Assembly (NCBI GenBank): GCA_965368405.1 | Contig: CBDUMS010000004.1 | Location: 10,092 to 74,091, forward strand | Length of the DNA: 64,000 bases | Source of the DNA: S012-113 sp965368405 | Lineage (GTDB): Bacteria > Bacteroidota > Bacteroidia > Cytophagales > Cyclobacteriaceae | Direction of reading: 5' to 3' | Shown here: in pieces, positions 17,746-27,405 of the stretch | How the letters are laid out: every line of letters begins with the position of its first letter | How positions within the stretch are numbered: position 1 is the stretch's first letter | Translations under genes and position numbers: made by a program | The notes under the pieces: generated by a model | Database searches by the model: none | Told to the model about the DNA's origin: nothing | Seen by the model: the letters and a program-made list of their open reading frames with translations, nothing else

Positions 17746-18846
17746 ATGCAGGAAGAGAGGCTGTTTCAGTTGGCTCTTACATTGGTACCAGGGTTAGGCG
17801 ACGTACTGGTCAAAACTTTAGTTAGTTACCTGGGTAGCGCGGCGTCCGTATTTCAAGCTTCTATTCCTAAATTAGTAAAGGTGCCAGGCATAGGCCCAAA
17901 TCTTGCCCGAAGCATATTAAACTTCGATTTAAGTCTAGCGGAGCAGGAACTAGAACAAATTGACAATAAGCAGATTCAGTTTTATTTCTATACTGATGAA
18001 AAGTATCCACAGCGGTTAAAAAATATTTACGATGCACCTGCCTTACTCTATCTATCGGGTAATGCAGAATTAAACCACAGCAGAACCCTTGCTATAGTAG
18101 GTACTCGTAATGCAACGGACCATGGTAAGGGGTTCGTGAGAGAATTGGTTAAGGACCTAACCGCATCTAATATAATTATCGTCTCAGGTTTAGCTTATGG
18201 CATCGATATTGAAGCACACAAAGCAGCTTTAAAATACGATATTCCAACAATAGGCGTTTTAGCATCAGGACTAAACACAATATATCCTCAATTACATGCT
18301 AAATATGCGCGTAAAATGATTGAAAATGGAGGTTTAGTAAGTGAGTACTCGCTAGCTACTGGGCTCGATCCGGCAAGATTCCCTGCCCGTAATAGAATTA
18401 TTGCGGGATTGTCTGATGCCACTCTCGTAGTTGAGGCAGGCAATAAGGGAGGCGCCTTAATTACTGCTGATCTCGCTAGTGGCTACGATCGAGAAGTCTT
18501 TGCTGTTCCCGGCAGATATAACGATCCTTACTCCTACGGATGTAATCAGCTGATTAAAAACAATATTGCACAGTCAATTACTTCTGCCGAAGATATCCAG
18601 TATTATATGCATTGGCCAGAAGTTCTGGATTCTACAGAAAATATAGCTGTTCTAGATGAAGCTACCTTTAGTCAGGATGAATGGGCGGTTATAAGTACCA
18701 TTAAAAAATATGGAAACGGTATCCATATTGACGAATTATGTTGGAAGTCTAAAATCCAGTCGACAGAAATTGCCAGCATTTTATTGAACCTCGAGTTCCG
18801 TGGAATCGTTAATTCATTACCCGGAAAGAAGTATGCCCTCAATTAA
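17746..18846 (+). CDS. dprA: DNA-processing protein DprA
   Basis: 366 residues: N-terminal helix-hairpin-helix (VKVPGIGPNLARSIL, about 44), central Rossmann fold with GTRNATDHG and IIVSGLAYGIDIEAH, FPARNRIIAGLSD and GGALITADLASGYDREVFAVPG, and a C-terminal winged helix (IHIDELCWKSKIQSTEIASILLNLEFRG). DprA loads RecA on incoming single-stranded DNA during natural transformation; it is also widespread in species not known to be competent. The start follows the merR stop by three bases and its stop overlaps the next ATG by one base. Confidence 0.95.
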   Translation: MQEERLFQLALTLVPGLGDVLVKTLVSYLGSAASVFQASIPKLVKVPGIGPNLARSILNFDLSLAEQELEQIDNKQIQFYFYTDEKYPQRLKNIYDAPALLYLSGNAELNHSRTLAIVGTRNATDHGKGFVRELVKDLTASNIIIVSGLAYGIDIEAHKAALKYDIPTIGVLASGLNTIYPQLHAKYARKMIENGGLVSEYSLATGLDPARFPARNRIIAGLSDATLVVEAGNKGGALITADLASGYDREVFAVPGRYNDPYSYGCNQLIKNNIAQSITSAEDIQYYMHWPEVLDSTENIAVLDEATFSQDEWAVISTIKKYGNGIHIDELCWKSKIQSTEIASILLNLEFRGIVNSLPGKKYALN

Positions 18847-19976
18847 TGCTACCTGATTACTATTCCATACTCGGCGTAAGTAAAGATGCCTCCTACTTGG
18901 AGATAAAGGCCGCCTATCGCAGCCTCGCCAAAGAGCACCACCCCGACAAGCATGGCGGTGATAAGGACAAAGAGCAGCTCTTTAAAATCATCAATGAGGC
19001 TTATAGTGTTTTATCGCATACAGATTCTAAACTTTCTTATGACAAGCGTCGAGAATGGGAGGTTGCGCACCCATATCCGAAATATAGCCCACCAACCCCA
19101 CCACCTCCTACCTACAGACCACCGCAGCAGCCCTATCAATACGCACCGCGTACAAGTAGATACACCTCTGAAAAATACGTCTACTCCAAATGGACATTGA
19201 TGTATGGTAAAATTTTCGTAGTGCTATTAATCATGTTTGTGGTACTAATGCCCATAATGCTCGAATATAGTTTCTCAAATTACTTCTATAACAAGGGCCT
19301 TCAGGCATTGGCCCAAAAAGACTATTTCGAGGCCGAAAATAACTTTGTTCAGGCTATGCGTGACCTTGGTGGTAGTAATACGGCAGCTGCCATAAAAGGA
19401 GCCGAATTAAAACTGCATTTTAACTCTAATTTTGAGGCACTAAGCTATGTAAAGGCGGGTTTAGGTTTTGCCGAAACAACTCCACAAAGGGCAAGACTGT
19501 ACTACTTATATGGCCTTGCCAGCAAGAAGCTTCACCGCATGGAAGACTCGAATGACGCCTTTCAAGCTGCCTTACGCTATGGCTATAACAGAGATAGTGT
19601 CTATTTATCCTTGGCTCCCTTATATGCCTATGAGTTAAAAGCATATCCTGAGGCAATTGCCAGCTATGATAGCTTAATTGCTTATTATCCGGATGAATAT
19701 GATCATTACGTGCATCGTGGTTTTTGTTACCAGAAAATCAATGAACATATTCGGGCCATTAATGATTTGAACACCTTCATGGATAAGAGAGGAGTCGATG
19801 GGTCTGCCATGTATCTGAAGGCTGTGTCGCAGGTAAGTTTAAACGAGATGGATAGTGCATGCGCGAACTTCCAGCAATCTCTCGATTTAGGTATTGCTAA
19901 TGCGAGTACCTTTCTAAAATTATACTGCGATCCTGATTCTGCGAAGATCGAGTACCCATCTGCCAATCCTTTTTAA
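18846..19976 (+). CDS. DnaJ-domain membrane protein with TPR repeats
   Basis: 376 residues. The J domain (1-70) includes the HPD motif at about 32-34 (KEHHPDKHGG). A proline-rich stretch (about 78-100) leads to one membrane helix (about 121-145, VLLIMFVVLMPIML) and then at least five TPR-like repeats to the C-terminus. It would recruit DnaK at the inner membrane with the TPR part on the other side of the membrane from the J domain, if the helix spans once. There is no G/F or zinc region, so it is a type III J protein. It is coupled to dprA (TAATG). Client proteins are unknown. Confidence 0.85.
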   Translation: MLPDYYSILGVSKDASYLEIKAAYRSLAKEHHPDKHGGDKDKEQLFKIINEAYSVLSHTDSKLSYDKRREWEVAHPYPKYSPPTPPPPTYRPPQQPYQYAPRTSRYTSEKYVYSKWTLMYGKIFVVLLIMFVVLMPIMLEYSFSNYFYNKGLQALAQKDYFEAENNFVQAMRDLGGSNTAAAIKGAELKLHFNSNFEALSYVKAGLGFAETTPQRARLYYLYGLASKKLHRMEDSNDAFQAALRYGYNRDSVYLSLAPLYAYELKAYPEAIASYDSLIAYYPDEYDHYVHRGFCYQKINEHIRAINDLNTFMDKRGVDGSAMYLKAVSQVSLNEMDSACANFQQSLDLGIANASTFLKLYCDPDSAKIEYPSANPF

Positions 19977-20833
19977 TCGTTCTGATTAAAAACGGTATTT
20001 GCTAATTCTTCAGCTCTTGTAAAAGCTTCTATGTCAAGATCATGATTATAGCCCATTTCTGAAGCAATTTGAATAATATTTCGCGTGTTTAGGTTTCCTA
20101 CCAGCTCATCTTTAGCAAATGGGCAACCTCCAAATCCTAGAATAGCCCCATCTAATCGGCGACAGCCTGCATTTAATGCAGCTCTAACTTTGTCTTCGGC
20201 ATTTTTAGGGCTCGCATGAAGATGTAAACCCCACTCGACTTTATTGTTTACTGAAGCTACAGTTTTAAATACATCTTCGATTTCTTTGGGACTAGCCAAA
20301 CCTACCGTATCTGAAATTGAAATAATCTGAACTCCAAGAGAAATAAGGATATCTGCAAACTGCGCTACAATTTTAGCCTCGTAAGGATCATCATAGGGGT
20401 TACCGAATCCCATGGATAAGTAGACTACCAATTCCTTATTTGCTTTTTGGCATTTTTCGGTAATCACTACCAGCTCCTCAAGCGATTGCACAATGGTTTT
20501 ATTGCTGTTTTTTAGTTGAAATGTCTCTGAGACAGAAAGCGGATAGCCTATATAACGTATTCTCTCATGGGTAATGGCTGTCTCTGCCCCTCGCAAGTTT
20601 GCCACAATCGCCAAAAGCTGAGATGAGGACTGTTTTAGTCTTGGTAATAGGTCGCTGGTGTCACTCATTTGCGGAACCGCTTTGGGTGACACGAAACTCC
20701 CAAAATCAATTGTGTGAAAGCCTACTTCAAGGAGAACATTAAGATAATCAATTTTCGTAGTGGTAGGAATGAAACGCTCTATACCTTGCATTGCATCACG
20801 CGGGCACTCAATTACTTTAATCTTATTGTCCAT
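19973..20833 (-). CDS. Hydroxymethylglutaryl-CoA lyase
   Basis: 286 residues, a DRE-TIM barrel lyase. Visible motifs: VIECPRDAMQGIERFIPTTT at the N-terminus, ISDTVGLASP, the metal-binding HLHASP, and the active-site cysteine loop GFGGCPFAKDELVGN. It cleaves 3-hydroxy-3-methylglutaryl-CoA to acetoacetate and acetyl-CoA, the last step of leucine catabolism. It starts four bases after a secreted-adhesin gene in the same strand, a surprising operon partner. It overlaps the convergent DnaJ gene by four bases. Family call is strong. Confidence 0.92.
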   Translation of the reverse strand: MDNKIKVIECPRDAMQGIERFIPTTTKIDYLNVLLEVGFHTIDFGSFVSPKAVPQMSDTSDLLPRLKQSSSQLLAIVANLRGAETAITHERIRYIGYPLSVSETFQLKNSNKTIVQSLEELVVITEKCQKANKELVVYLSMGFGNPYDDPYEAKIVAQFADILISLGVQIISISDTVGLASPKEIEDVFKTVASVNNKVEWGLHLHASPKNAEDKVRAALNAGCRRLDGAILGFGGCPFAKDELVGNLNTRNIIQIASEMGYNHDLDIEAFTRAEELANTVFNQND

Positions 20834-20837
20834 ATCG

Positions 20838-23800
20838 TTATTCGTTCATTAACTGAATCCATCCACTGCAAATCTCGCCATTATAGAGCAAGGCTTCATA
20901 AAAGTAAACTCCTCCGGATAGGTTCTCGCCACTCCAATCATTCTTATATTCATCCGCTTTAAATACTTGAGTGCCCCAACGTGTATAGATTCTAAGCCCA
21001 ATGGGTTGTGCAGATGTGACTTTCAAAACGTCATTAAAACCATCATTATTTCGGGTGAGTACGTTAGGAATCATAATCTGAGTTATTTGGACGGGGATAA
21101 CTATACTCTTTTCACAAATATTGTTGGTGAGTTTGGCAACCACTTGATAATTACCATCTGTCTCATAGGTATAATCAAATTCTGAAACATCACTTACCGT
21201 CCCATCCCCTAGTGACCAGGAAACTCCTGTAATATTTTCGGATTCGTTAGATAAACGTATAGTCCTACTGCCTTGGCAAATATTTATTTCTTCAATAGAA
21301 ATTACCGGTATAATTTCTGGGATCACGTTAATAGTTAGTGAATCGTAATATTCACAACCATTATAATTAATTACTTGAACAGAATACGTTATTGAGTCTT
21401 GCGGGGTTGCTATCGGATTTGCAATAGTAGGATCACTCAGTCCTTCTGTTGGTGACCACAAGTATTCATTTCCGCCGGTTGCTGATAACTGAACGCTTGT
21501 TCCTCCACATATATCTGCATCAGACGAAATAGAAAAGTTCGGGTTCACTACCTCTATGGTGGTATAATCAAAATCTTCGGCAATACAGGTATTCGGGTCG
21601 TAAGCTCTAAGTTCTACCTCGTAGGTTCCCTCCTTTTTATAAGTATGAACAATCGTGTCTTGAGTAAAAACAGATCGCGTAGAACCATCACCAAAATCCC
21701 ATTCGTAGATTTCACCGGCTGTACTTTTATTTTCAAAGACAACAGTTAACGGCTCACAACCTAAATCCACCCCTGGATCCGTTAATTCAAGATTATTAGT
21801 TTGAATCTTAGCCCGCAGAGAAGCCAGATCGAATTTAAAAACGGCATTATTGCAGCCAATGCTGCCGTTTGCTTCTGAATAGGCACCAGGAGTTGTTGGA
21901 AATGTAGAGTCACCTCCACAGCTGGCGCAAACAGAATGGTATACTATGCCGTTTTTATCAAAACGGCTCGTTCCGCCATCAACATGAACATTGGCACTTG
22001 CATTACCTAAATGTGTGGCATACAATAACTCTGTAGCATCACCTAACAGTACCATAAGATAAAAAGAAGAACCATCGCTCTCAGGTTGGTAAGCATCGTT
22101 GGTAATAGGTAAACCGAATGTATTTAATGTAAAGTATCCTGCATCTGGATCTACATTTAACCCGGGACTACCCCAACCTGACAAATAAATATTATTACAG
22201 TCGTTCACAAGAAAAGCTGTTAGCGAAATTGCGGGTTGCGTAGTTCCTTCTTTATTTATAACAGTTGAAAAAATTGAGTTTTCTAAGTTGCTGCTTAGTT
22301 TGTGTATAAATTGTCCTCCATTACCATTACTATATTTACCCGATGTTATGGGATAATTGCCTAAGGTTTGACCAGCAAGGTAAACACTACCACTTGCATC
22401 CAAATCCATAAAGAAAGTCTGGTCGTATGTCGAGGTTCCGACGAATGAGCTGGCAAGGAGCGATTCCCCATTCTGAGAAAGTTTAGCTACCCAACCATCG
22501 ACATCACCGCCAATTACAGTTTGATATGTGTTAATTGTTGTAGGAAAATCATAGCTAGAGCTTCCTCCTGCAACATAAATCTCTTCATTGGGACCTAGCT
22601 TAATAGAAAGGGCAACATCGGTCTGCTGTCCTCCCAAGAGGGTGCTAAAATTAAGAGCACTTAAATCGGGCTTCAAACTAAATACTATTGCATCGGTATT
22701 ACCATTATAGTTTGCATCGATTGGGTTCATTAATGGGAAGTCGTCGGAATCGGTTCTGCTGGCTACCAAAATATTGCCATTAGAATCAAAGTTTATATCC
22801 CCTCTCGACTCATCGCCGTAATTCCTAACAAGATTACTTAAGCTACGCAAAACTCCATCATTATTACTTCCTCCAACATATGTTGAGCCTAATAGCTCAG
22901 TCCCATCATTGCTTAATTTGGCAACAAATAAATCGCTTCCACCTGACATATTAACACCTGATATTACTGAAGTCTCAATTCCTCCATTGAACTCTCGATC
23001 AAATGCGGTTGCTGTTGTAGGAAAATCGGCAGAGGAGGTCACCCCCAAAATGAGGAGATCTCCATTATCGTCAACAATTAGGCTCTGGGGCACATCCGTT
23101 CCTGCTCCACCTAAATATGTTGCATAGAGAAGGTTCTGGCCAACGGAGTCAAACTTAAGTATGGCGACATCCCAACCACCTCCCGACTCTATCTGATAAG
23201 CTCCCGGTGTTGTTGGGAATGGAGGAAGTACATCTGTGCCTCGAATTGTTGTGGTAATTCCTCCAGCGTAGGCATTTCCCTTGTTATCAAAGGTTGCTGT
23301 ATTACCCCAATTATCCGAAGGCGATCCTGAGTAGGTTGAAAATACGAGTAAGGGATCGATAATTACCGATTCTCCTTCAACAAGATCATCCTCTAATTTA
23401 AAAGAGACTATATCATCTTGTAAGGTATAATTAGCCTTTATCGTTCTTTGCTGGTCATCACAGAAAGCATAACTCGCTGGTATCTGCTCAATAAGACTAG
23501 AATAAGGGAGTTCTACTTCGAGCCGACCATCTTGCAGCTGAATTCTATCTGCGCCCTTGTATTGGATTTGGACGCAGGAAGGGTCAACAGAAGTCTGAAG
23601 AACCAGATCGTATTTTAAACCTTGACTCGTTGACGAGAGAATCAAGTCAACATCATTATATAAGTCCTGTATTTTAATGGTTTTATAAGCTCGAGCACCC
23701 TTTATCCAGACATCTTCATCCATACCCGTAAAAAAACTGTAATGGGTGGGTTGTTGTTCTAGAGCAGTAAATGTTGCATTAGTATTTGCCCCTAAGAATT

Positions 23801-24077
23801 CTAGTTTGACTGCGATAAAATCCAACGAATCAGGCCGATCGATGTCATTTAAGTGCGAAGAGTGATTCTGATTTTGACTGGGGTCGTTAAAGTTAAAGGT
23901 GAGACCCTGTTCTTCCACGAAAAGGGTTCCGCCTGGAATACTGGTATAAAAATGAACAGTTTGAGGAAACTGACCTTTGTTCTCAATGAAAACAATTTCC
24001 GCAGATTCTTGCGCAGCAACATGGACGCCACTGCCCAGAAAAAGAATACATAAGAGAGATAATATCTTTCTATTCAC
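20838..24077 (-). CDS. Large secreted protein with SBBP repeats, PKD domains and T9SS type B sorting domain
   Basis: 1079 residues. Signal peptide to about 22 (SGVHVAAQ), then a DUF7948-like domain starting ENKGQFPQTVHFYTS, beta-propeller (SBBP) repeats of the form LLYATYLGGAGTD and FSTLLGGQQTD from about 250 to 700, a PKD domain with FVENKSTAG..YEWDFGDGS near 780, two more Ig/PKD-like domains, and a C-terminal type B T9SS signal (IPNVLTRNNDGFNDVLKV .. LRIYTRWGTQVF .. NDWSGENLSGGVYFY). It should be exported by the type IX system and held at or released from the surface. Start is GTG 24077, overlapping the permease stop by eight bases. Confidence 0.9.
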   Translation of the reverse strand: MNRKILSLLCILFLGSGVHVAAQESAEIVFIENKGQFPQTVHFYTSIPGGTLFVEEQGLTFNFNDPSQNQNHSSHLNDIDRPDSLDFIAVKLEFLGANTNATFTALEQQPTHYSFFTGMDEDVWIKGARAYKTIKIQDLYNDVDLILSSTSQGLKYDLVLQTSVDPSCVQIQYKGADRIQLQDGRLEVELPYSSLIEQIPASYAFCDDQQRTIKANYTLQDDIVSFKLEDDLVEGESVIIDPLLVFSTYSGSPSDNWGNTATFDNKGNAYAGGITTTIRGTDVLPPFPTTPGAYQIESGGGWDVAILKFDSVGQNLLYATYLGGAGTDVPQSLIVDDNGDLLILGVTSSADFPTTATAFDREFNGGIETSVISGVNMSGGSDLFVAKLSNDGTELLGSTYVGGSNNDGVLRSLSNLVRNYGDESRGDINFDSNGNILVASRTDSDDFPLMNPIDANYNGNTDAIVFSLKPDLSALNFSTLLGGQQTDVALSIKLGPNEEIYVAGGSSSYDFPTTINTYQTVIGGDVDGWVAKLSQNGESLLASSFVGTSTYDQTFFMDLDASGSVYLAGQTLGNYPITSGKYSNGNGGQFIHKLSSNLENSIFSTVINKEGTTQPAISLTAFLVNDCNNIYLSGWGSPGLNVDPDAGYFTLNTFGLPITNDAYQPESDGSSFYLMVLLGDATELLYATHLGNASANVHVDGGTSRFDKNGIVYHSVCASCGGDSTFPTTPGAYSEANGSIGCNNAVFKFDLASLRAKIQTNNLELTDPGVDLGCEPLTVVFENKSTAGEIYEWDFGDGSTRSVFTQDTIVHTYKKEGTYEVELRAYDPNTCIAEDFDYTTIEVVNPNFSISSDADICGGTSVQLSATGGNEYLWSPTEGLSDPTIANPIATPQDSITYSVQVINYNGCEYYDSLTINVIPEIIPVISIEEINICQGSRTIRLSNESENITGVSWSLGDGTVSDVSEFDYTYETDGNYQVVAKLTNNICEKSIVIPVQITQIMIPNVLTRNNDGFNDVLKVTSAQPIGLRIYTRWGTQVFKADEYKNDWSGENLSGGVYFYEALLYNGEICSGWIQLMNE

Positions 24078-26640
24078 CTTCTTTTCTCAAGATATCTATT
24101 GGTGTATCACCATAAACCGACCGGGTATTCAACCAGCCTATGGCTATGGTTATAAATGCCACGCCTAATGAAATGGTAACAACGTTAACAATATCCGGAG
24201 TGAATTCTATCTTGAAAAAGAACACTGCGAGAGCCCAAGCTGATAATATCGATAGTATAGACCCTGTAAAACCAGCTATGACACCCAGATATGTATACTC
24301 TACTAGTGTAAGCGAAACAATTTGTTTACGGACTGCGCCTAGTGTTCGCAACAAAACATTTTCGCGCAACCTTGCAAAGCGTGAATTGCTAATCGCACCT
24401 ATGAGAACGATTAATCCCGTAAATACGCTAAACAGCGCCATAAACTGAATAACATAAGCTACTTTTTCCATGAAACCATCGATTGTCTCCAGGATTAGGC
24501 CAAGATCAATGGCCGACACGTTCGGGAAGAATTTAACAAGGTCTTGTTGATAAAGCGAAGCCTTAACTTTATCGGGCGTTCTCGTCATTAGCACATAGAA
24601 CTGTGGAGCCTTATCAATAATACCTTCAGGGAAAACAAAAATGAAGTTTGTCTGTATTCTCTGCCAATCAATTTTTCGGATCGATCCAATATAGGTGGTA
24701 ATTGGAATTCCTTGGACATCGAAAATAATTTCATCGCCAAGCTCCACCTCAAGATTCTCTGCCATACTATCTGAGATTGACACAAACACGGAATCTCCTT
24801 CATTCTTATATGGCTTTAACTCGCCAAATAACATCTCTTCCGACTCAATAAGACTATCACGATAGGTAACGCGGTACTCACGTCGTAAAGACCAATTCGG
24901 AATATCAACGGAAGTATCGGCTCGAAGGTCCTCGACCGTACGGCTCTGAAGCTCTTTGATGCGTGTAGTAACAATGGGTACCAGCTGTTGAATTGGGAGG
25001 TCACGCTCTTCCGTAAATTTAACAACATCATCTTTTTGGTAAGGTTGAATATCAAAAAGTACAGTATTGGGTCGATCTTCGCCACCCATAAACTCTACCT
25101 GTCCTAATAAGGCGTTTTGAATTTGGCCTAAGGTAGCGAGCAAAAATGCCCCTAATCCAATAACGATGACCAGAATAACCGTTTGATTATTCGGACGAAA
25201 CAAATTGGACATCCCCTGCCGTATAACGAAGCTTGGCGCAAATACCGTTAATCGTTTCATTAACAACATTATTAGTTTTGCCACCAGGAACAAGAGCGCA
25301 AAAGCAGCCATTAGGCCACCCATAAATATTGAGCCAAATTGCCAACTATCGGTCTGCCAGACTGCAAAAAGCCATGGCGCAACCAAGATCATTAGTATGG
25401 TGACATAACGCGTTTTCGAGCGTGCGGCGATTTCAGTAAAAAAGCTTCGAATAACAATTAGCGGAGGAATTTTTCTAACCATAGTAAGCGGTAGCACCGA
25501 GAACAGCATTGATATGGCAATGCCTATCAGCAACCCTTTCAATAAGCTACTCCATACAATTCCAAAGCTCACTTCAATAGGCAATAACGAACCAAACAAT
25601 ACCGGGACGGATAACTGGATAAGAAGGCCCAGGACTATTCCTGCAATACTTCCTATCAACCCCAGAAATACAGACTGAATAAAGAATATGTTAAATGCCT
25701 GCCAGCCGCTTGCTCCCATACAGCGCAAGACCGCAACCGCATGTTTCTTTTGCTGAATATAAATGTGAATAGAGCTCGAAACTCCAATACACCCCAGAAT
25801 TAAAGCCACAAAAGCCAATAAATTAAAGAAGCGATAAAGGTTTTCAAATGCCCGACCCAGGTCTTCCTTTTGCTCCTCTACGGTATCATATCGATAATCA
25901 AGTTTTCTTAATTTAGGACGTAAATCATCTTCTATTACATCAATATCATCATCCTCGCCTAATTTAAAGTAAGTACGGTAGCTGGTTCTACTGCCAAACT
26001 GAATTAAACCTGTACTATCTAATGAAGTAGCCGGAATATAAATTGAGGGTGTAAAACTCGTAGAAACAGCATTATTGCCTGGCATAGCCTGCACAATTCC
26101 ACGTACTTCGAATACAGTTTTCCCAAGTTTGATAGAATCGCCCGAGCTTAGTTCGTATTGTATAGCAAGGTTCTCATCCACTAAAGCATAATCACCACCA
26201 CTTAAGGTTGCCAGGGCATCGTTGGGCTGAACTTTGACCTCTCCATAAAATGGAAAGTTGCCCTCTTTCGCCACAATTTGTACAAGCCGAGCTCCGCCAT
26301 GTACGTTCATAAACAATGCCATAGAAGCAAAATGTATATCGGTTGCTCGCTCTTCACCCAGGGAGTCGATTTCTTGAATGAACGCCGAGTCTAGTGCACT
26401 ATTGCTTCGAATAACTAGATCTGCTCCGAGGAGGTCTTTAGCCTGCAAATCAATGTCGCGCTGCAGATTTTCATTAAAGGAATCAATTGCAACAATAGAA
26501 GCAATTCCTATTACGATAGAGGCGGTAAAAAGCAGTAAGCGACGAAGGTTATGCCTACCTTCCATCCACGCCATCTTCCAGACCCACTTATCATTGAAAA
26601 GATGCTTTTTCTTTTTCTTAATCTTGACAATAAAATCCAT
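24070..26640 (-). CDS. ybbP: FtsX/YbbP-like ABC transporter permease
   Basis: 856 residues with the double FtsX layout: an N-terminal helix (about 33-53), a large periplasmic domain, then helices near 280-390 with IQQKKHAVAVLRCMGASGWQAF, a middle pair (about 410-510), a second periplasmic domain and a last FtsX unit (about 730-850, with RENVLLRTLGAVRKQI). E. coli YbbP has the same general size and plan. Such permeases are mechanotransmission-type, acting on periplasmic or lipid substrates instead of importing solutes. It shares one base with the ATPase gene (TAATG) and is followed by the T9SS adhesin gene. Confidence 0.9.
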   Translation of the reverse strand: MDFIVKIKKKKKHLFNDKWVWKMAWMEGRHNLRRLLLFTASIVIGIASIVAIDSFNENLQRDIDLQAKDLLGADLVIRSNSALDSAFIQEIDSLGEERATDIHFASMALFMNVHGGARLVQIVAKEGNFPFYGEVKVQPNDALATLSGGDYALVDENLAIQYELSSGDSIKLGKTVFEVRGIVQAMPGNNAVSTSFTPSIYIPATSLDSTGLIQFGSRTSYRTYFKLGEDDDIDVIEDDLRPKLRKLDYRYDTVEEQKEDLGRAFENLYRFFNLLAFVALILGCIGVSSSIHIYIQQKKHAVAVLRCMGASGWQAFNIFFIQSVFLGLIGSIAGIVLGLLIQLSVPVLFGSLLPIEVSFGIVWSSLLKGLLIGIAISMLFSVLPLTMVRKIPPLIVIRSFFTEIAARSKTRYVTILMILVAPWLFAVWQTDSWQFGSIFMGGLMAAFALLFLVAKLIMLLMKRLTVFAPSFVIRQGMSNLFRPNNQTVILVIVIGLGAFLLATLGQIQNALLGQVEFMGGEDRPNTVLFDIQPYQKDDVVKFTEERDLPIQQLVPIVTTRIKELQSRTVEDLRADTSVDIPNWSLRREYRVTYRDSLIESEEMLFGELKPYKNEGDSVFVSISDSMAENLEVELGDEIIFDVQGIPITTYIGSIRKIDWQRIQTNFIFVFPEGIIDKAPQFYVLMTRTPDKVKASLYQQDLVKFFPNVSAIDLGLILETIDGFMEKVAYVIQFMALFSVFTGLIVLIGAISNSRFARLRENVLLRTLGAVRKQIVSLTLVEYTYLGVIAGFTGSILSILSAWALAVFFFKIEFTPDIVNVVTISLGVAFITIAIGWLNTRSVYGDTPIDILRKEGE

Positions 26641-27323
26641 TATACTGCCTTCAAGCGTTTATCTTCAACTAAATCGCCTGATTTCAGGTAGAGGATTCTA
26701 TCTGTCATTTGTGCCAATTCATAATTATGGGTAACCATAATTAGCGTTGTTCCCAATTCTCTATTCATTTCAAAAACCAGTTCGGTTATTTCTTTGGCGG
26801 TCTCTTCATCCAGGTTTCCTGTGGGCTCATCAGCAAAAAGTACTTTTGGGTCGGTAATAAAGGCACGGGCCAGCGCTACCCTTTGCTGTTCACCACCTGA
26901 AAGCTGCGAAGGAAAATGATCCATTCGTTCTGCCAGACCAACACGCTTAAGCAGGGCTGTTGCGCGGTCTCTAGAAGATGTTTTTCCACCTCGTAAATCG
27001 AGTGGCACCATAACATTTTCTAAGGCCGTAAGTGTGGGCAAAAGTTGAAAATTTTGAAAGATAAACCCCACGCTCTGGTTTCGTAAATAAGCTCGATCGT
27101 CTTCGTCTAATGAACTTAAACGAACATCAGCTAACGTAACATCGCCGGTTGTTGGAATATCGAGACCGGCACAAATCCCTAAAAGTGTAGTTTTTCCACT
27201 TCCCGAAGGACCAACAATGGCCATGGTCTCTCCATCATCAACATGAAAGCTGATGTTATTCAGAACATGGAGCTCCTTACCAGAAATTGAAAAAATCTTT
27301 GAAATATCATTAACAGTTAGCAT
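26640..27323 (-). CDS. ybbA: ABC transporter ATP-binding protein, YbbA/LolD type
   Basis: 227 residues, nearly the length of E. coli YbbA. Walker A GPSGSGKTT (about 39), Q-loop NFQLLPTLTALENV, signature LSGGEQQRVALARAF, Walker B VLFADEPTGNLD and H-loop VTHN are all intact. It powers the permease encoded directly downstream (one-base overlap). It is divergent from a TesA-like esterase gene with 82 bases between, the same arrangement as tesA/ybbA in E. coli, which supports YbbA over LolD or MacB. Confidence 0.93.
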   Translation of the reverse strand: MLTVNDISKIFSISGKELHVLNNISFHVDDGETMAIVGPSGSGKTTLLGICAGLDIPTTGDVTLADVRLSSLDEDDRAYLRNQSVGFIFQNFQLLPTLTALENVMVPLDLRGGKTSSRDRATALLKRVGLAERMDHFPSQLSGGEQQRVALARAFITDPKVLFADEPTGNLDEETAKEITELVFEMNRELGTTLIMVTHNYELAQMTDRILYLKSGDLVEDKRLKAV

Positions 27324-27405
27324 TTTTTGGGTATTGGTACGTCTAAAGATGTAATATTACTATATTTTGTTATTAACTTAACAGCTAATCAAGTAACGTA
27401 GTTCG

